Shown: positions 9,036-17,981 of the stretch, piece by piece | Layout: the number at the start of each line of letters is the position of its first letter | How positions within the stretch are numbered: the stretch's first letter is position 1 | Assembly: GCA_937124615.1 (NCBI GenBank) | Contig: CAKZKR010000085.1 | Span: 1 to 56,435 of the forward strand | Direction of reading: 5' to 3' | Origin: an uncultured bacterium | GTDB taxonomy: Bacteria; Hydrogenedentota; Hydrogenedentia; Hydrogenedentales; Hydrogenedentaceae | Length of the DNA: 56,435 bases | Notes under the pieces: model-generated | What the model was told of the DNA's origin: nothing | The model's database searches: none | The model's input: only the letters and a program-made list of their open reading frames with translations | Position numbers and translations under genes: made by a program

Positions 9036-9117
9036 TTTTTACAAGAGGGTATCTTTATGAAAATAGGTTACTCTAAAAATCTAATTTTTATAATAAATTG
9101 CGATATCATCAGTAAAT

Positions 9118-10533
9118 TTATTTAAATTTTTTCCACAGAGATGGGGGCCACCAAATGTGGGTTAGTTTACCAAGGATTTTATCTTCAGGTATCCAACCTA
9201 TGACTCGGCTATCTGCGGATATTTCCATTTCTTTTTTTGGAAAATCCCAGATGATAAAAACATTATCGACAGGGACAAGGCTATGTTCTTTATCTTTTAA
9301 TAGGCCATAAGGTGCTTTATCTTTTGAGAAAGAGGATTCCAGATTGTTCAGGGGGAATGTTGTATTTGTCAATTCTTTTCCATTGACAAATACACTATTA
9401 TCCTGTATTGAAATTTTATCTCCTTCAATTCCTGCAATTATCCCACAGAGAACAATTTCAGAAGGTAAATTTTCAATCCCTTTAGGAGTTAAATATGCGA
9501 CAATATCTCCCCTTTGAGGTTTTCTCCATCTATGTATCCAGATTTGTGTAAAAGGGATTCTTATCCCATACGATATTTGGTTTACAAGATAGTGACATAA
9601 CTTGTTACTTTTCCATGAATACCATACAGTAGAACGAGCAAAGAAGAGTCGTATAACAACAAATATAAAAGTAAGTAAACATAGAGTTTTCCACCACCAT
9701 GTTTTACTGAATCCTGTGAAATCTCTCCAGCGAGAGATGGGAAACCATATACAGGAAAGTCTTCCTACAATATGTTCATTTGGAACCCATCCGAAAAAAC
9801 GACCATCTCGACTATAAGCACTATTATCGCCTAATACAAAATAACAATTTTCCGGTATGAGTGAGTATTTATCTTCTGTTCGTATTCCATATTCCATACC
9901 TCCGATTCCAACAGGTCCAGATGTGTAGTAAATATCCGGCATATCGGGTGGAAGTTCTAACGGTTTTCCATTAATGTATACCTTACCTCCTTCTATGTGA
10001 ACCCGTTCCCCGGGTAGTCCTACCACTCTTTTTACTAAGGTTTTATGTTTTGCATCTTTTTCTACAGTTTTAAAGACAACCATTTCCCATCGTTGGGGTT
10101 TTTTTCCATACCAGATTCTTTTGTTTAAGAATGGATAGCGAACTCCATATATCCACTTATTTACAAACACACGGTCGCCTCTTCCAAATCGGAAATCCCC
10201 ATGTAATGTAGGTTCCATGGAACTGGAAGGAATTCTATAAGGTTCTGCAATGGGCCAGCGAATTAGTAAGGCTAATCCAAGTGCGATGCTTTCGCTTTTA
10301 AGCCATTCATAGATTTGATGTTTCGGCATATTGCTGAAGAAAAAGAGGTGCAAACCTACGACAAAGACTCCTAATCCGACCCACCATAAAGGTTCTGATG
10401 GTTCAGGTTGTGTCTGATTACTACGATAGATAATATAGGCTCCTATAAGAATGATAATGATACCTGAGAATCGCGCAATCTGAGTTATCACACTTGTCTT
10501 CCCTTTATCTTGTTTATTCTGTTGTTTTGACAT
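9118..10533 (-). CDS. lepB: Signal peptidase I with a second, degenerate peptidase-like half
   Basis: This membrane-bound serine protease removes signal peptides from exported proteins. Two hydrophobic segments (about 22-38 and 49-68) and a third near 82-96 precede box B PSSSMEPTL (nucleophile Ser105), GDRVFVNK, KTLVKRVVGLPGE (general base Lys168) and GDNSAYSRDGRFFGWVP. After another membrane segment around residue 285, a second region repeats the fold: IPFTQIWIHRWRKPQRGDIVAY, IVLCGIIAGIEGD, then SADSRVIGWIPEDKILGKLTHIWWPP. It has neither Ser nor Lys (Cys sits at the Lys position). At 471 residues it is far longer than typical enzymes. It is last in the pcm-lepA-lepB-lepB set. Confidence 0.92.
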   Translation of the reverse strand: MSKQQNKQDKGKTSVITQIARFSGIIIILIGAYIIYRSNQTQPEPSEPLWWVGLGVFVVGLHLFFFSNMPKHQIYEWLKSESIALGLALLIRWPIAEPYRIPSSSMEPTLHGDFRFGRGDRVFVNKWIYGVRYPFLNKRIWYGKKPQRWEMVVFKTVEKDAKHKTLVKRVVGLPGERVHIEGGKVYINGKPLELPPDMPDIYYTSGPVGIGGMEYGIRTEDKYSLIPENCYFVLGDNSAYSRDGRFFGWVPNEHIVGRLSCIWFPISRWRDFTGFSKTWWWKTLCLLTFIFVVIRLFFARSTVWYSWKSNKLCHYLVNQISYGIRIPFTQIWIHRWRKPQRGDIVAYLTPKGIENLPSEIVLCGIIAGIEGDKISIQDNSVFVNGKELTNTTFPLNNLESSFSKDKAPYGLLKDKEHSLVPVDNVFIIWDFPKKEMEISADSRVIGWIPEDKILGKLTHIWWPPSLWKKFK

Positions 10534-10571
10534 TTTAATACATCCTTTTTATTATTAACTAATTTCTGTAG

Positions 10572-11468
10572 TTAAGTATTTGAATGCTTTCTATTCATAA
10601 ATATGTAGACAGCGAGAATGAAAATGATTGTAATAGGGAATGCATAGAGAAGTGTTTTTCCCCATAGTGTTGAGGAAAACCCTGTGAAATCTTTCCAGCG
10701 GTTGGGAGGCCACCAGATTGCAAATGCTCTACCTGTTATATGATTTTCAGGAACCCACCCATAAATTCGGCTATCTACACTGTTTAGACTGTTATCTCCG
10801 AGTAGGAAATAATATCTATCAGGAATCACTGTAAATGTATCTTCATCAATACAGCCATATCGATACGGATATTTTTTTCTCATCTCCTCAATAATTTTCT
10901 TTGCTCTTGGGTCGGGATTTGTTTTGTGTTGATATAAGAGGTCTTCGTCATTCAAATAGTATAGATTTGCAGGCATGGTGGGAGAAAAAGGGATTAGCTC
11001 CCCGTTTACGAAAATTCTTCCATTTCGGATGCGTATTTTTTCACCGGGCAATCCAACAACTCGTTTAATCAAGGTGGAATGTTCTGATTTTGTATCAACA
11101 CACTTAAAAACAACTATATCCCATCTTTGGGGTTTGTTCCATGTAAAAAGACGAATAGTAGTAAAAGGGATTCGAAGTCCATAGATGGTTTTATTTACCA
11201 ATACACGATCTCCTGTAAATAAGTTTCCACCATGTAGTGTAGGTTCCATAGAACCAGTGGGTATAAGGTATTGGTCGCAGATACAACCTTTTATGAGGAG
11301 GATACTTCCAATGATTACAACCCACTCGATAATATTTCTTCGAGTCCACGGTCCTGTTATTGCTTGAAGAATATTCGTTAAAAGGGAATTCTTTTTAATT
11401 AAATCTTTTTGATTTTCTTTATCAGTAAAAGGTAATTCTTTATCAAAACTTGGATTTGGGTTAACCAT
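10572..11468 (-). CDS. lepB: Signal peptidase I
   Basis: A second type I signal peptidase. One membrane segment (about 47-62) leads into IPTGSMEPTL with nucleophile Ser73. GDRVLVNK and STLIKRVVGLPGE follow (Lys135), then GDNSLNSVDSRIYGWVP. A C-terminal hydrophobic segment and a short basic tail end the 298-residue chain. A segment of about 35 residues, rich in charged and aromatic residues, separates the Lys box from the GDNS box. It starts 12 bases after lepA and is followed 38 bases later by the larger paralogue, so the three are probably one operon; lepA-lepB linkage is common in bacteria. The two peptidases may divide substrates, but the sequence does not show how. Confidence 0.93.
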   Translation of the reverse strand: MVNPNPSFDKELPFTDKENQKDLIKKNSLLTNILQAITGPWTRRNIIEWVVIIGSILLIKGCICDQYLIPTGSMEPTLHGGNLFTGDRVLVNKTIYGLRIPFTTIRLFTWNKPQRWDIVVFKCVDTKSEHSTLIKRVVGLPGEKIRIRNGRIFVNGELIPFSPTMPANLYYLNDEDLLYQHKTNPDPRAKKIIEEMRKKYPYRYGCIDEDTFTVIPDRYYFLLGDNSLNSVDSRIYGWVPENHITGRAFAIWWPPNRWKDFTGFSSTLWGKTLLYAFPITIIFILAVYIFMNRKHSNT

Positions 11469-11480
11469 TTGACGATATTC

Positions 11481-13289
11481 CTATTCGGTGTCTTCACTTA
11501 CTTTAAGCAAAGCCATAAAGGCTTCTTGGGGGACCTCGACTACTCCGATTTGTTTCATTCGCTTTTTCCCTTCCTTTTGTTTTTCAAGTAGTTTTCTTTT
11601 TCTCGTTATATCACCACCATAACATTTTGCTAATACATCTTTCCGAATAGGTTTTATAGTTTCTCGGACGATTACTCTTTTGGCAATAGCAGCCTGAATT
11701 GCAACTTCGAATTGCTGTCTTGGAATCAGTTTTCTTAGTTTACTTGCTAATGCTCTTCCCATATACAGGGCATGGTCTTTGTGGACAATTACGGAGAGTG
11801 CGTCTACGATATCGTTGTTGATGAGTATATCCAATTTGACCAAGTCTCCCGGACGATAACCGATAATTGTATAGTCCAGGGAGCCATAACCTCGTGTACA
11901 GGTTTTGAGTTTGTCATAAAAATCGACTACGATTTCTGCAAGAGGTAGTTGGTACACAGCAAGGCATCGTTTTGAGTCGAGGTAGTCTACTTTGACATGA
12001 ATACCTCTTTTCTTTTTACACAAATCGATTACAGCACTTAAATACTCAACGGGACAAATTATATCTGCTTGAATGTAGGGTTCTTCAATGACATCAATTT
12101 CGCTGGGCGGAGGCATTTGTGATGCCTTTTGGACAATTATTTCTTCACCGTTTGTTTTAAGTACTTTGTATGCTACATTAGGCATGGTCATTACGAGATT
12201 TAGACCAAACTCGCGTTCTAATCGTTCCTGAATAATCTCCATGTGTAGAAGTCCGAGGAAGCCCAGCCGAAAACCCAATCCCAAGGCGTCGGAACTATCA
12301 GGTTTATACTCAAAAGAAGCATCATTTAGTGCTAATTTTTCAAGGGCATCTCTTAGTTCATCATAATCTTGAGAAACTGCGGGATACATTCCACAAAATA
12401 CTACGGGTTTGATATGTTCATAGCCTGGGAGGGGTTCTTCTGCTGGGTGGATAGCATCAGTAACGGTATCTCCAATTTTTGTGTCTTTAATATTCTTAAT
12501 ATTACAAATCATGTATCCGACTTCACCTGTTGAAAGGCTGGTTTTAGGACGCATATTGGGTGTAAAAATTCCTACTTCGTCTACCTCATATTTTACGCCT
12601 GTGGATATAAAAAGAATTTTTTGTCCCTTTTGGAGTGTTCCATTGACAACTCTCAAATAAACAACTACACCGCGGTAGGTATCATATTTTGCATCAAAAA
12701 TTAATGCCCTTAGTGGAGCCTCTGAATTCCCTTTTGGATGGGGTACTTTTTGAATGATGCTCTCTAATATTTCCTTGGTACCTATACCTGTTTTTGCACT
12801 TGCTAAAATAGCCTCTGAGGCGTCTAATCCTAATACATCTTCAATTTGACGACGGGTATCTTCACTATCAGCACTGGGTAAATCGATTTTGTTAATAACG
12901 GGAATGATTTCCAATCCTTGAGCGACTGCTTTATATGCATGTGCAAGTGTCTGAGCCTGTACTCCCTGTGTAGCGTCTACAAGAAGCAATGCCCCTTCAC
13001 AGGCGGCAAGGGCGCGGGACACCTCGTAAGAAAAGTCAGCATGGCCGGGAGTATCAATCAAATGAAGAGTATATTGTTCTCCATTGTCTCGTTGATATTG
13101 CATTTGAACGCATACCGCTTTGATAGTGATTCCGCGTTCGCGTTCAATATCTAACATGTCGAGGGTTTGTTCTCGTAATTCTCGTTCATTGACCGTTTTT
13201 GTAAATTCGAGAAGGCGGTCGGCCAATGTAGACTTGCCGTGGTCTACATGGGCAATAATACAAAAATTTCTTATATACTCCTGATTCAT
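11481..13289 (-). CDS. lepA: Elongation factor 4 (LepA), back-translocating GTPase
   Basis: A ribosome-binding translational GTPase. AHVDHGKST at residues 13-21 is the P-loop, DTPGHADF is G3 and NKIDLP is G4. The LepA-specific C-terminal domain is recognisable from [16 protein letters not shown], then ARKLI-type basic blocks and [22 protein letters not shown]. At 602 residues it is full length. AAAGG precedes the ATG. It is the first gene of the group leading to the two signal peptidases. Confidence 0.98.
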   Translation of the reverse strand: MNQEYIRNFCIIAHVDHGKSTLADRLLEFTKTVNERELREQTLDMLDIERERGITIKAVCVQMQYQRDNGEQYTLHLIDTPGHADFSYEVSRALAACEGALLLVDATQGVQAQTLAHAYKAVAQGLEIIPVINKIDLPSADSEDTRRQIEDVLGLDASEAILASAKTGIGTKEILESIIQKVPHPKGNSEAPLRALIFDAKYDTYRGVVVYLRVVNGTLQKGQKILFISTGVKYEVDEVGIFTPNMRPKTSLSTGEVGYMICNIKNIKDTKIGDTVTDAIHPAEEPLPGYEHIKPVVFCGMYPAVSQDYDELRDALEKLALNDASFEYKPDSSDALGLGFRLGFLGLLHMEIIQERLEREFGLNLVMTMPNVAYKVLKTNGEEIIVQKASQMPPPSEIDVIEEPYIQADIICPVEYLSAVIDLCKKKRGIHVKVDYLDSKRCLAVYQLPLAEIVVDFYDKLKTCTRGYGSLDYTIIGYRPGDLVKLDILINNDIVDALSVIVHKDHALYMGRALASKLRKLIPRQQFEVAIQAAIAKRVIVRETIKPIRKDVLAKCYGGDITRKRKLLEKQKEGKKRMKQIGVVEVPQEAFMALLKVSEDTE

Positions 13290-13400
13290 GAGCCTTTTAT
13301 TGATTCTTTCTGATTCCCCGTCTGGGTTCTATTTTCTGTATTTACCAAAAAGAGAAGAGATGTATATATTTTAACTTATATTCAGGTATCACTGCATACT

Positions 13401-14054
13401 TTAATTGTCTCCATAGTTTTTCCATCCCTCACTACCTATTAAGGGAACGAAGATACAAGAGGTATGTTTTTCGATTCGATAATCATTTCCTTTTTTAATA
13501 ATTTTTAATAATACTTGTAGATTGCTTCCCCCCACAGGAATGATAAGCCTTCCCCCTTCATTTAATTGTTTTTTTAGGGATTCTGGAACTTCAGGACTCC
13601 CTGCAGTAACGATAATAGCATCGTAAGGTGCTTCTGGAGGATATCCCAATGATCCATCACCACATACGATTTTAATATTTGTGTATCCTAAGTTCATTAA
13701 CCGTTGTTCTGCTTTTTCTGCGAGTTCTTTTATGCGTTCTATACTTACTACATGCTGGGCGATTTCAGCCAGAACAGCGGTTTGATATCCGGAACCTGTT
13801 CCTACTTCCAATACTCTATCGGAAGTTTTTAATTCTAATAGTTCGGTCATAATGGCTACCATATAGGGTTGTGATATTGTTTGTCCACAGCCTATACTTA
13901 ATGGATGGTCTTCATAAGCATATTCCTGTAGTTTTTCAGGGACAAAAAGGTGACGGGGTATTTTCTCTATTACTTGTAGGACAACCTCGCTCTGTATGCC
14001 CCGAGCTCGAAGTTGATATTCGACCATTGATTTTCGTGCAGAAGAAAAGTCCAT
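13401..14054 (-). CDS. pcm: Protein-L-isoaspartate O-methyltransferase
   Basis: It repairs isoaspartyl residues in aged proteins using S-adenosylmethionine. The family block CGQTISQPYMVAIMTELL precedes the SAM motif VLEVGTGSGYQTAVLAEI, and GGRLIIPVG lies toward the C-terminus. The length (217) is typical. Its gene lies divergent from the Ser/Thr kinase across 91 bases and 111 bases upstream of lepA on the same strand. Confidence 0.96.
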   Translation of the reverse strand: MDFSSARKSMVEYQLRARGIQSEVVLQVIEKIPRHLFVPEKLQEYAYEDHPLSIGCGQTISQPYMVAIMTELLELKTSDRVLEVGTGSGYQTAVLAEIAQHVVSIERIKELAEKAEQRLMNLGYTNIKIVCGDGSLGYPPEAPYDAIIVTAGSPEVPESLKKQLNEGGRLIIPVGGSNLQVLLKIIKKGNDYRIEKHTSCIFVPLIGSEGWKNYGDN

Positions 14055-14092
14055 AAATATAATTAATTTAGGTATTTTTTTTGTGATAATGG

Positions 14093-14101
14093 TATTATAA
14101 T
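14093..14101 (+). promoter_or_regulatory. Probable -10 region for the Ser/Thr kinase gene
   Basis: The sequence TGGTATTATAAT contains an extended -10 (TG-N-TATTAT, hexamer 14093-14098) overlapping a consensus TATAAT (14096-14101). No convincing -35 is present, which fits the extended -10 class. Confidence 0.45.
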
Positions 14102-14145
14102 AACAGGAAGGCTATCTGAAAAATCATCTATGAAGGAGATACACC

Positions 14146-15078
14146 TTGGAGATGAAAGAGACACAACTGCATAATGAGCATGAGACATATATAATTGCTG
14201 GAAGATATGAGGTAATAAAACCTTTAGGAAGGGGGGGAATGGGGAAGGTTTTTCTTGTTCATGATAAGCAGTCAAGTCAAAAATTGGCATTGAAGTTAAT
14301 GCGAGCCCAGTATCAACATAATCAAAGGGCAATAGCACGGTTTCTTCGGGAAGTGGAGGCGGTTCGTCAGTTAAATCATCCTTGTATTGTGAAGATATTT
14401 GATGCACAGGTTGAGGGGGAACAATTATTTTATACGATGGAGTATGTCGACGGACGAAGTGTTCGAGACTGGCTTATGAAAAAAGGTCCTCTATCGTTTG
14501 GGAATACGGTGCGCATACTGGCTCTTATTGCTGACGCATTGGAACATGCCCATAAAATTACAATTCATAGGGATCTTTCACCGGATAATGTTATGGTATG
14601 CAGGGATGGCTCCGTGCGTCTTATGGATTTTGGACTGGCAAAACTAACAGATGACCAGACCCCTTTGACAATGGTTGGGGCTAATTTGGGGAAAATCCAG
14701 TACTCAGCGCCTGAACAGAGAAAGAATGCAGCCGGTGTAGATAAAAGGGCAGATATATATCCATTGGGTATTATGTTTTTTGAAATGCTTATAGGAAGAA
14801 GACCCCAGTCAGGGGACAAACTTTCGAAATTGAGACCGGATTTGCCCAAAGAATGTGATGAGTTTTTAGATAAAGCCACAGCATATAATCCCGATGAAAG
14901 ATTTCAGTCTGCAAAAGAATTTAGAGATGCATTAATGGATTTATATAAATTGTGGAAGGAAAGACAAGAATTATATGCTGAAAAGCAAGCATTTTGGTTT
15001 AATCCACTAATACTACTTAAGAAGATGGTGGATAAATGTAACATTTTGTTAGGTAAAATTAAAAATCGTTCTGTCTAA
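14146..15078 (+). CDS. Ser/Thr protein kinase (Hanks type), soluble
   Basis: A complete kinase domain fills most of the 310 residues: glycine loop LGRGGMGKV (28-34), Lys50 in ALKLM, Glu69 in the C-helix, HRDLSPDN (141-148), DFG (161-163) and APE (188-190). The catalytic-loop Lys of typical Ser/Thr kinases is Ser here. No membrane segment or sensor domain is visible, only a short basic and aromatic tail. The TTG at 14146 is chosen because AAGGAG (14133-14138) lies exactly seven bases before it; the ATG at 14152 would be 13 bases away. The substrate is unknown. Next on the strand is the CorA-family gene after 160 bases with no recognisable structured element. Confidence 0.9.
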   Translation: MEMKETQLHNEHETYIIAGRYEVIKPLGRGGMGKVFLVHDKQSSQKLALKLMRAQYQHNQRAIARFLREVEAVRQLNHPCIVKIFDAQVEGEQLFYTMEYVDGRSVRDWLMKKGPLSFGNTVRILALIADALEHAHKITIHRDLSPDNVMVCRDGSVRLMDFGLAKLTDDQTPLTMVGANLGKIQYSAPEQRKNAAGVDKRADIYPLGIMFFEMLIGRRPQSGDKLSKLRPDLPKECDEFLDKATAYNPDERFQSAKEFRDALMDLYKLWKERQELYAEKQAFWFNPLILLKKMVDKCNILLGKIKNRSV

Positions 15079-15238
15079 GTCAATATGTTTTTTGAAGGGA
15101 AACCTATAAAAGAGTTATAATAATTCAGGTTAATATCTTGTAGGGTAGGGGATAGTCTCTAAAAAGAAATAATAATAGAAGGAATTTCCACCCATGGACT
15201 AAATTTGTTCATGAAAATATTAGTAGAAGGGAGAAATC

Positions 15239-16159
15239 ATGCGGAGATTTTATGAGGTTTATCAAGGGAAAATGGTTGAAGTCCCAGAGGAAAACCATCC
15301 TGTTGTTGAAGTGTATGTCCAGCCAAGTATGGAAGAAAAAAAAATACTTATTGATAAACTCCAAATTGATGAGCATACGCTAAATTCCGCGTTGGATCCG
15401 GATGAACTTGCCCGTGTAGAGTATGAACAGAATCATGTTGTATTTATTGTAAAAAAACCGAAGAATTATTCTGCTGAGGACCAATATCATTTCAAGGTTA
15501 TATCTGTTGGTCTGTTTTTGTTCAAAGATAGGGTTATTATTGTGACGAACGAGGACACCCCTTTGTTTTCGAATAAGCCTCAGGTAGGATTATCTTCCAC
15601 TCCGGATATTGTCCTCCGCATAGTTTACAATTGTATTTTCCATTTTATCGAACATCTTAAAGTTATTAATATGGTAGCGGAAGAGGTGGAGTATAAAATT
15701 AATCGGTCATTAGAAAATCGAAACCTGATAAATCTTTTTGCTCTGGAAAAAAGTCTTGTTTATTATCTGAATGCAATTCATGGAAATGGATTAATTCTTG
15801 CTAAGTTGAGAGCCGGTGCTGATAAAATTGGTTTTAGTGAGGAAGGAAAAGAGTTTTTAGATGATTTAATCATTGAAAATGACCAGTGTTTTCGTGTCGC
15901 TGATATTCATTCGACAGTTTTATCGAATCTTATGGATGCTCGGGCGTCGATTGTAAGCAATAATTTGAATGTATTGATGAAATTATTGAATATTATCACA
16001 ATAGCGTTAATGGTTCCGACATTTATTGTAAGTTTGTTTTCTATGAATGTTCCTATCCCTGCCCAACATTTACATTATACTTTTTACGCTATTGTATTTC
16101 TTTGTATTGTGTCTGCTATTGGTGTGCTTATTGTCTTTTTCCGGTATAGAGAGATGTAA
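15239..16159 (+). CDS. CorA-family divalent cation transporter with SMN in place of GMN
   Basis: A cytoplasmic alpha/beta N-terminal domain and long helices (about residues 130-245) are followed by two C-terminal membrane segments, MVPTFIVSLFSMNV and a second ending IVFFRYREM. This is the CorA channel layout at normal length (306). The selectivity signature between the helices, usually GMN, reads Ser268-Met269-Asn270. The family moves Mg2+, Co2+ or Ni2+, and some members export Zn2+; the variant motif makes the ion uncertain. GGGAG before the ATG is a good ribosome-binding site. Confidence 0.88.
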   Translation: MRRFYEVYQGKMVEVPEENHPVVEVYVQPSMEEKKILIDKLQIDEHTLNSALDPDELARVEYEQNHVVFIVKKPKNYSAEDQYHFKVISVGLFLFKDRVIIVTNEDTPLFSNKPQVGLSSTPDIVLRIVYNCIFHFIEHLKVINMVAEEVEYKINRSLENRNLINLFALEKSLVYYLNAIHGNGLILAKLRAGADKIGFSEEGKEFLDDLIIENDQCFRVADIHSTVLSNLMDARASIVSNNLNVLMKLLNIITIALMVPTFIVSLFSMNVPIPAQHLHYTFYAIVFLCIVSAIGVLIVFFRYREM

Positions 16160-16181
16160 GTCTAATTCTATTTTTATGTAA

Positions 16182-17168
16182 CTATAGCGCTTCGGGGTTT
16201 ACCGTATTGGGAGGTATCTGTCCATTTAACCGTGCAATAATATTTTGAGCTGCAATCTCTGCCATTCGAGAACGAGTTTCAACGGAAGCACTTCCTAAAT
16301 GGGGTATCAAAATAGCGTTGGGACAATTTAATAAATCAGGATGAATCTCGGGTTCTTTTTCAAATACATCTAAACCTGCTGAAAAAATCAACCCCTTATT
16401 GAGAGCCTGAACCAGTGCTTCTTCATCTATGACAGGTCCACGGGATGTATTTATGATGCATGCAGTCCGTTTCATTTTTTTAAATTCTTCCAAACCAAAG
16501 GCATGATAAGTACTTCGTGTCAATGGACAATGGATTGTGATAAAATCAGATTCTTTTAGCAAGGTATCCTTGTCTACTTTTGTTGCTTCTAAGTCTTTTG
16601 GTAGGGATTGTTCTTGAATATCATAATATAAAATCCGCATATTAAATCCTTTGGCCCTTCTTGCAACAGCCTGACCAATTCGCCCCATACCAAAAATGCC
16701 TAATGTTTTTCCGTAAATGTCTACGCCTAACAAAAGTGTCGGATTCCAACCGGCCCATTGTGAGGCCCGAACTAATCGTTCTCCTTCTCCTAAGCGACGA
16801 GCAGATGCCATTAATAGGGCCCATGCTAAATCTGCTGTAGTTTCCGTTAAAACCCCGGGAGTGTTGGTCACGACAATTTTCCTTTTTGTTGCTTCGGCTA
16901 TATCTATATTATCAAATCCGACTGCATAGTTCGCAATAATTTTGAGTTGAGGTCCTGCAAGTTCCATTACCTTTTCATCAATTTTGTCTGTTAGTAGACA
17001 AAGCAAGGCATCCATTCCTAAAACTTCTTTTAAAAGTTCCTCGTATGGAATAGGTGTTTCACCGAGGTATATTTTTACATTTTCTCTTCCAAAGTTCTGG
17101 AATAGTAGGTTCAAACCTCTTTCTGGAAGCATTCTCGTAATGAAAATTTTAGGCTTGTTTTTTTCCAT
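16182..17168 (-). CDS. D-2-hydroxyacid dehydrogenase (glyoxylate/hydroxypyruvate reductase-like)
   Basis: An NAD(P)-dependent reductase of 328 residues. The Rossmann loop GIFGMGRIGQ is at about 157-166, and catalytic Arg243 (NTSRGPVID), Glu272 (KEPE) and His290 (PHLGSAS) are all present. The GFDNIDI and NTPGVLTETTAD blocks are characteristic of the glyoxylate/hydroxypyruvate/gluconate reductase subgroup. Its ATG is six bases after the ZIP transporter stop, and gnd precedes that, so it may close a gnd-ZIP-reductase operon. The 2-keto substrate cannot be fixed from sequence. Confidence 0.9.
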   Translation of the reverse strand: MEKNKPKIFITRMLPERGLNLLFQNFGRENVKIYLGETPIPYEELLKEVLGMDALLCLLTDKIDEKVMELAGPQLKIIANYAVGFDNIDIAEATKRKIVVTNTPGVLTETTADLAWALLMASARRLGEGERLVRASQWAGWNPTLLLGVDIYGKTLGIFGMGRIGQAVARRAKGFNMRILYYDIQEQSLPKDLEATKVDKDTLLKESDFITIHCPLTRSTYHAFGLEEFKKMKRTACIINTSRGPVIDEEALVQALNKGLIFSAGLDVFEKEPEIHPDLLNCPNAILIPHLGSASVETRSRMAEIAAQNIIARLNGQIPPNTVNPEAL

Positions 17169-17174
17169 AAATCA

Positions 17175-17975
17175 TTATCCTAATGCAACATCTAAAAACA
17201 TCATAAGGGCAAAGCCAAACATTACACCTATTGTAGGTAAGTCGGTATCCCCTTCTTTCTGTGCTTCGGGAATTAATTCTTCTGCTACAACGAAAATCAT
17301 GGCACCTGCAGCGAAAGCTAATGCGAAAGGTAAAATGGGTCTTGCAACAATTACAGCAAGTGCTCCTATTACACCTGCAATAGGTTCCACAATGCCGGAC
17401 AGTTGCCCCATGAAGAAACTTTTCCATGGGGAAAGACCTTCCCTCCGCAGAGGTAGAGCCACCGCAGTTCCTTCAGGTAAATTTTGTAGTCCAATACCAA
17501 TTGCTAAAGCAATAGCCCCTGTAAGAGACGCTCCGGGAATGCCATATGCGGTAGCCCCGAAAGCAACACCAACGGCTAATCCCTCAGGAATATTATGTAT
17601 GGTAATAGCCATGATCAGGAGGGTGCTTCTTCTCCAGTTTGTATAAATTCCTTCTGCATTTTCGAGGGCTAAACCTTGATGTAAATGGGGCAAAATGCGG
17701 TCCATTGCCCACAGGACAAAACCTCCTAAAAGGAAGCCAATCACAGCAGGGAGCCAGGAGGGCCAACCTATTTCTACACTCATTTCAATAGCAGGCTCCA
17801 GCAAGGACCAGAATGAAGCGGCGATCATTACTCCTGCGGCCATCCCTAATGTTCCATCAAGGATTTTTTGAGAAATGGGTTTTGCCCATAGTGCAGGCAA
17901 AGCCCCAAGTAATGTCATAAACCATGTAAATAATGTTGCAATTAATGCAAGTATTGCTGGATGGATTTCGCTCAT
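17175..17975 (-). CDS. ZIP-family metal transporter
   Basis: A 266-residue inner-membrane protein with about eight hydrophobic segments. Transmembrane helix 4 has HNIPEGLAVGVAFG and helix 5 has LQNLPEGTAVALPL, the paired metal-binding motifs of ZIP transporters. In helix 5 the usual His before the Asn is Gln, as in some GufA/ZupT-like members. Likely cargo is Zn2+ or another divalent ion. The gene sits six bases after gnd and six before the reductase. Confidence 0.88.
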   Translation of the reverse strand: MSEIHPAILALIATLFTWFMTLLGALPALWAKPISQKILDGTLGMAAGVMIAASFWSLLEPAIEMSVEIGWPSWLPAVIGFLLGGFVLWAMDRILPHLHQGLALENAEGIYTNWRRSTLLIMAITIHNIPEGLAVGVAFGATAYGIPGASLTGAIALAIGIGLQNLPEGTAVALPLRREGLSPWKSFFMGQLSGIVEPIAGVIGALAVIVARPILPFALAFAAGAMIFVVAEELIPEAQKEGDTDLPTIGVMFGFALMMFLDVALG

Positions 17976-17981
17976 AAGTCT

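Noticed and set aside
9036-9117. A terminator between the convergent carboxypeptidase and signal peptidase genes
   Set aside because: No stem longer than four base pairs with a T-tract could be drawn.
14063-14407. A minus-strand frame of 114 codons over the pcm/kinase spacer
   Set aside because: It overlaps the kinase N-terminus in antisense and has no family match or start signal.
15079-15238. Possible magnesium riboswitch before the CorA-family gene
   Set aside because: The gap is too short and AT-rich, and no M-box stems or terminator are seen.
16984-17646. A 220-codon open frame opposite the ZIP transporter and dehydrogenase genes
   Set aside because: It lies antisense to two well-supported genes, has no ribosome-binding site and its Ser/Pro-rich composition is typical of a shadow frame.
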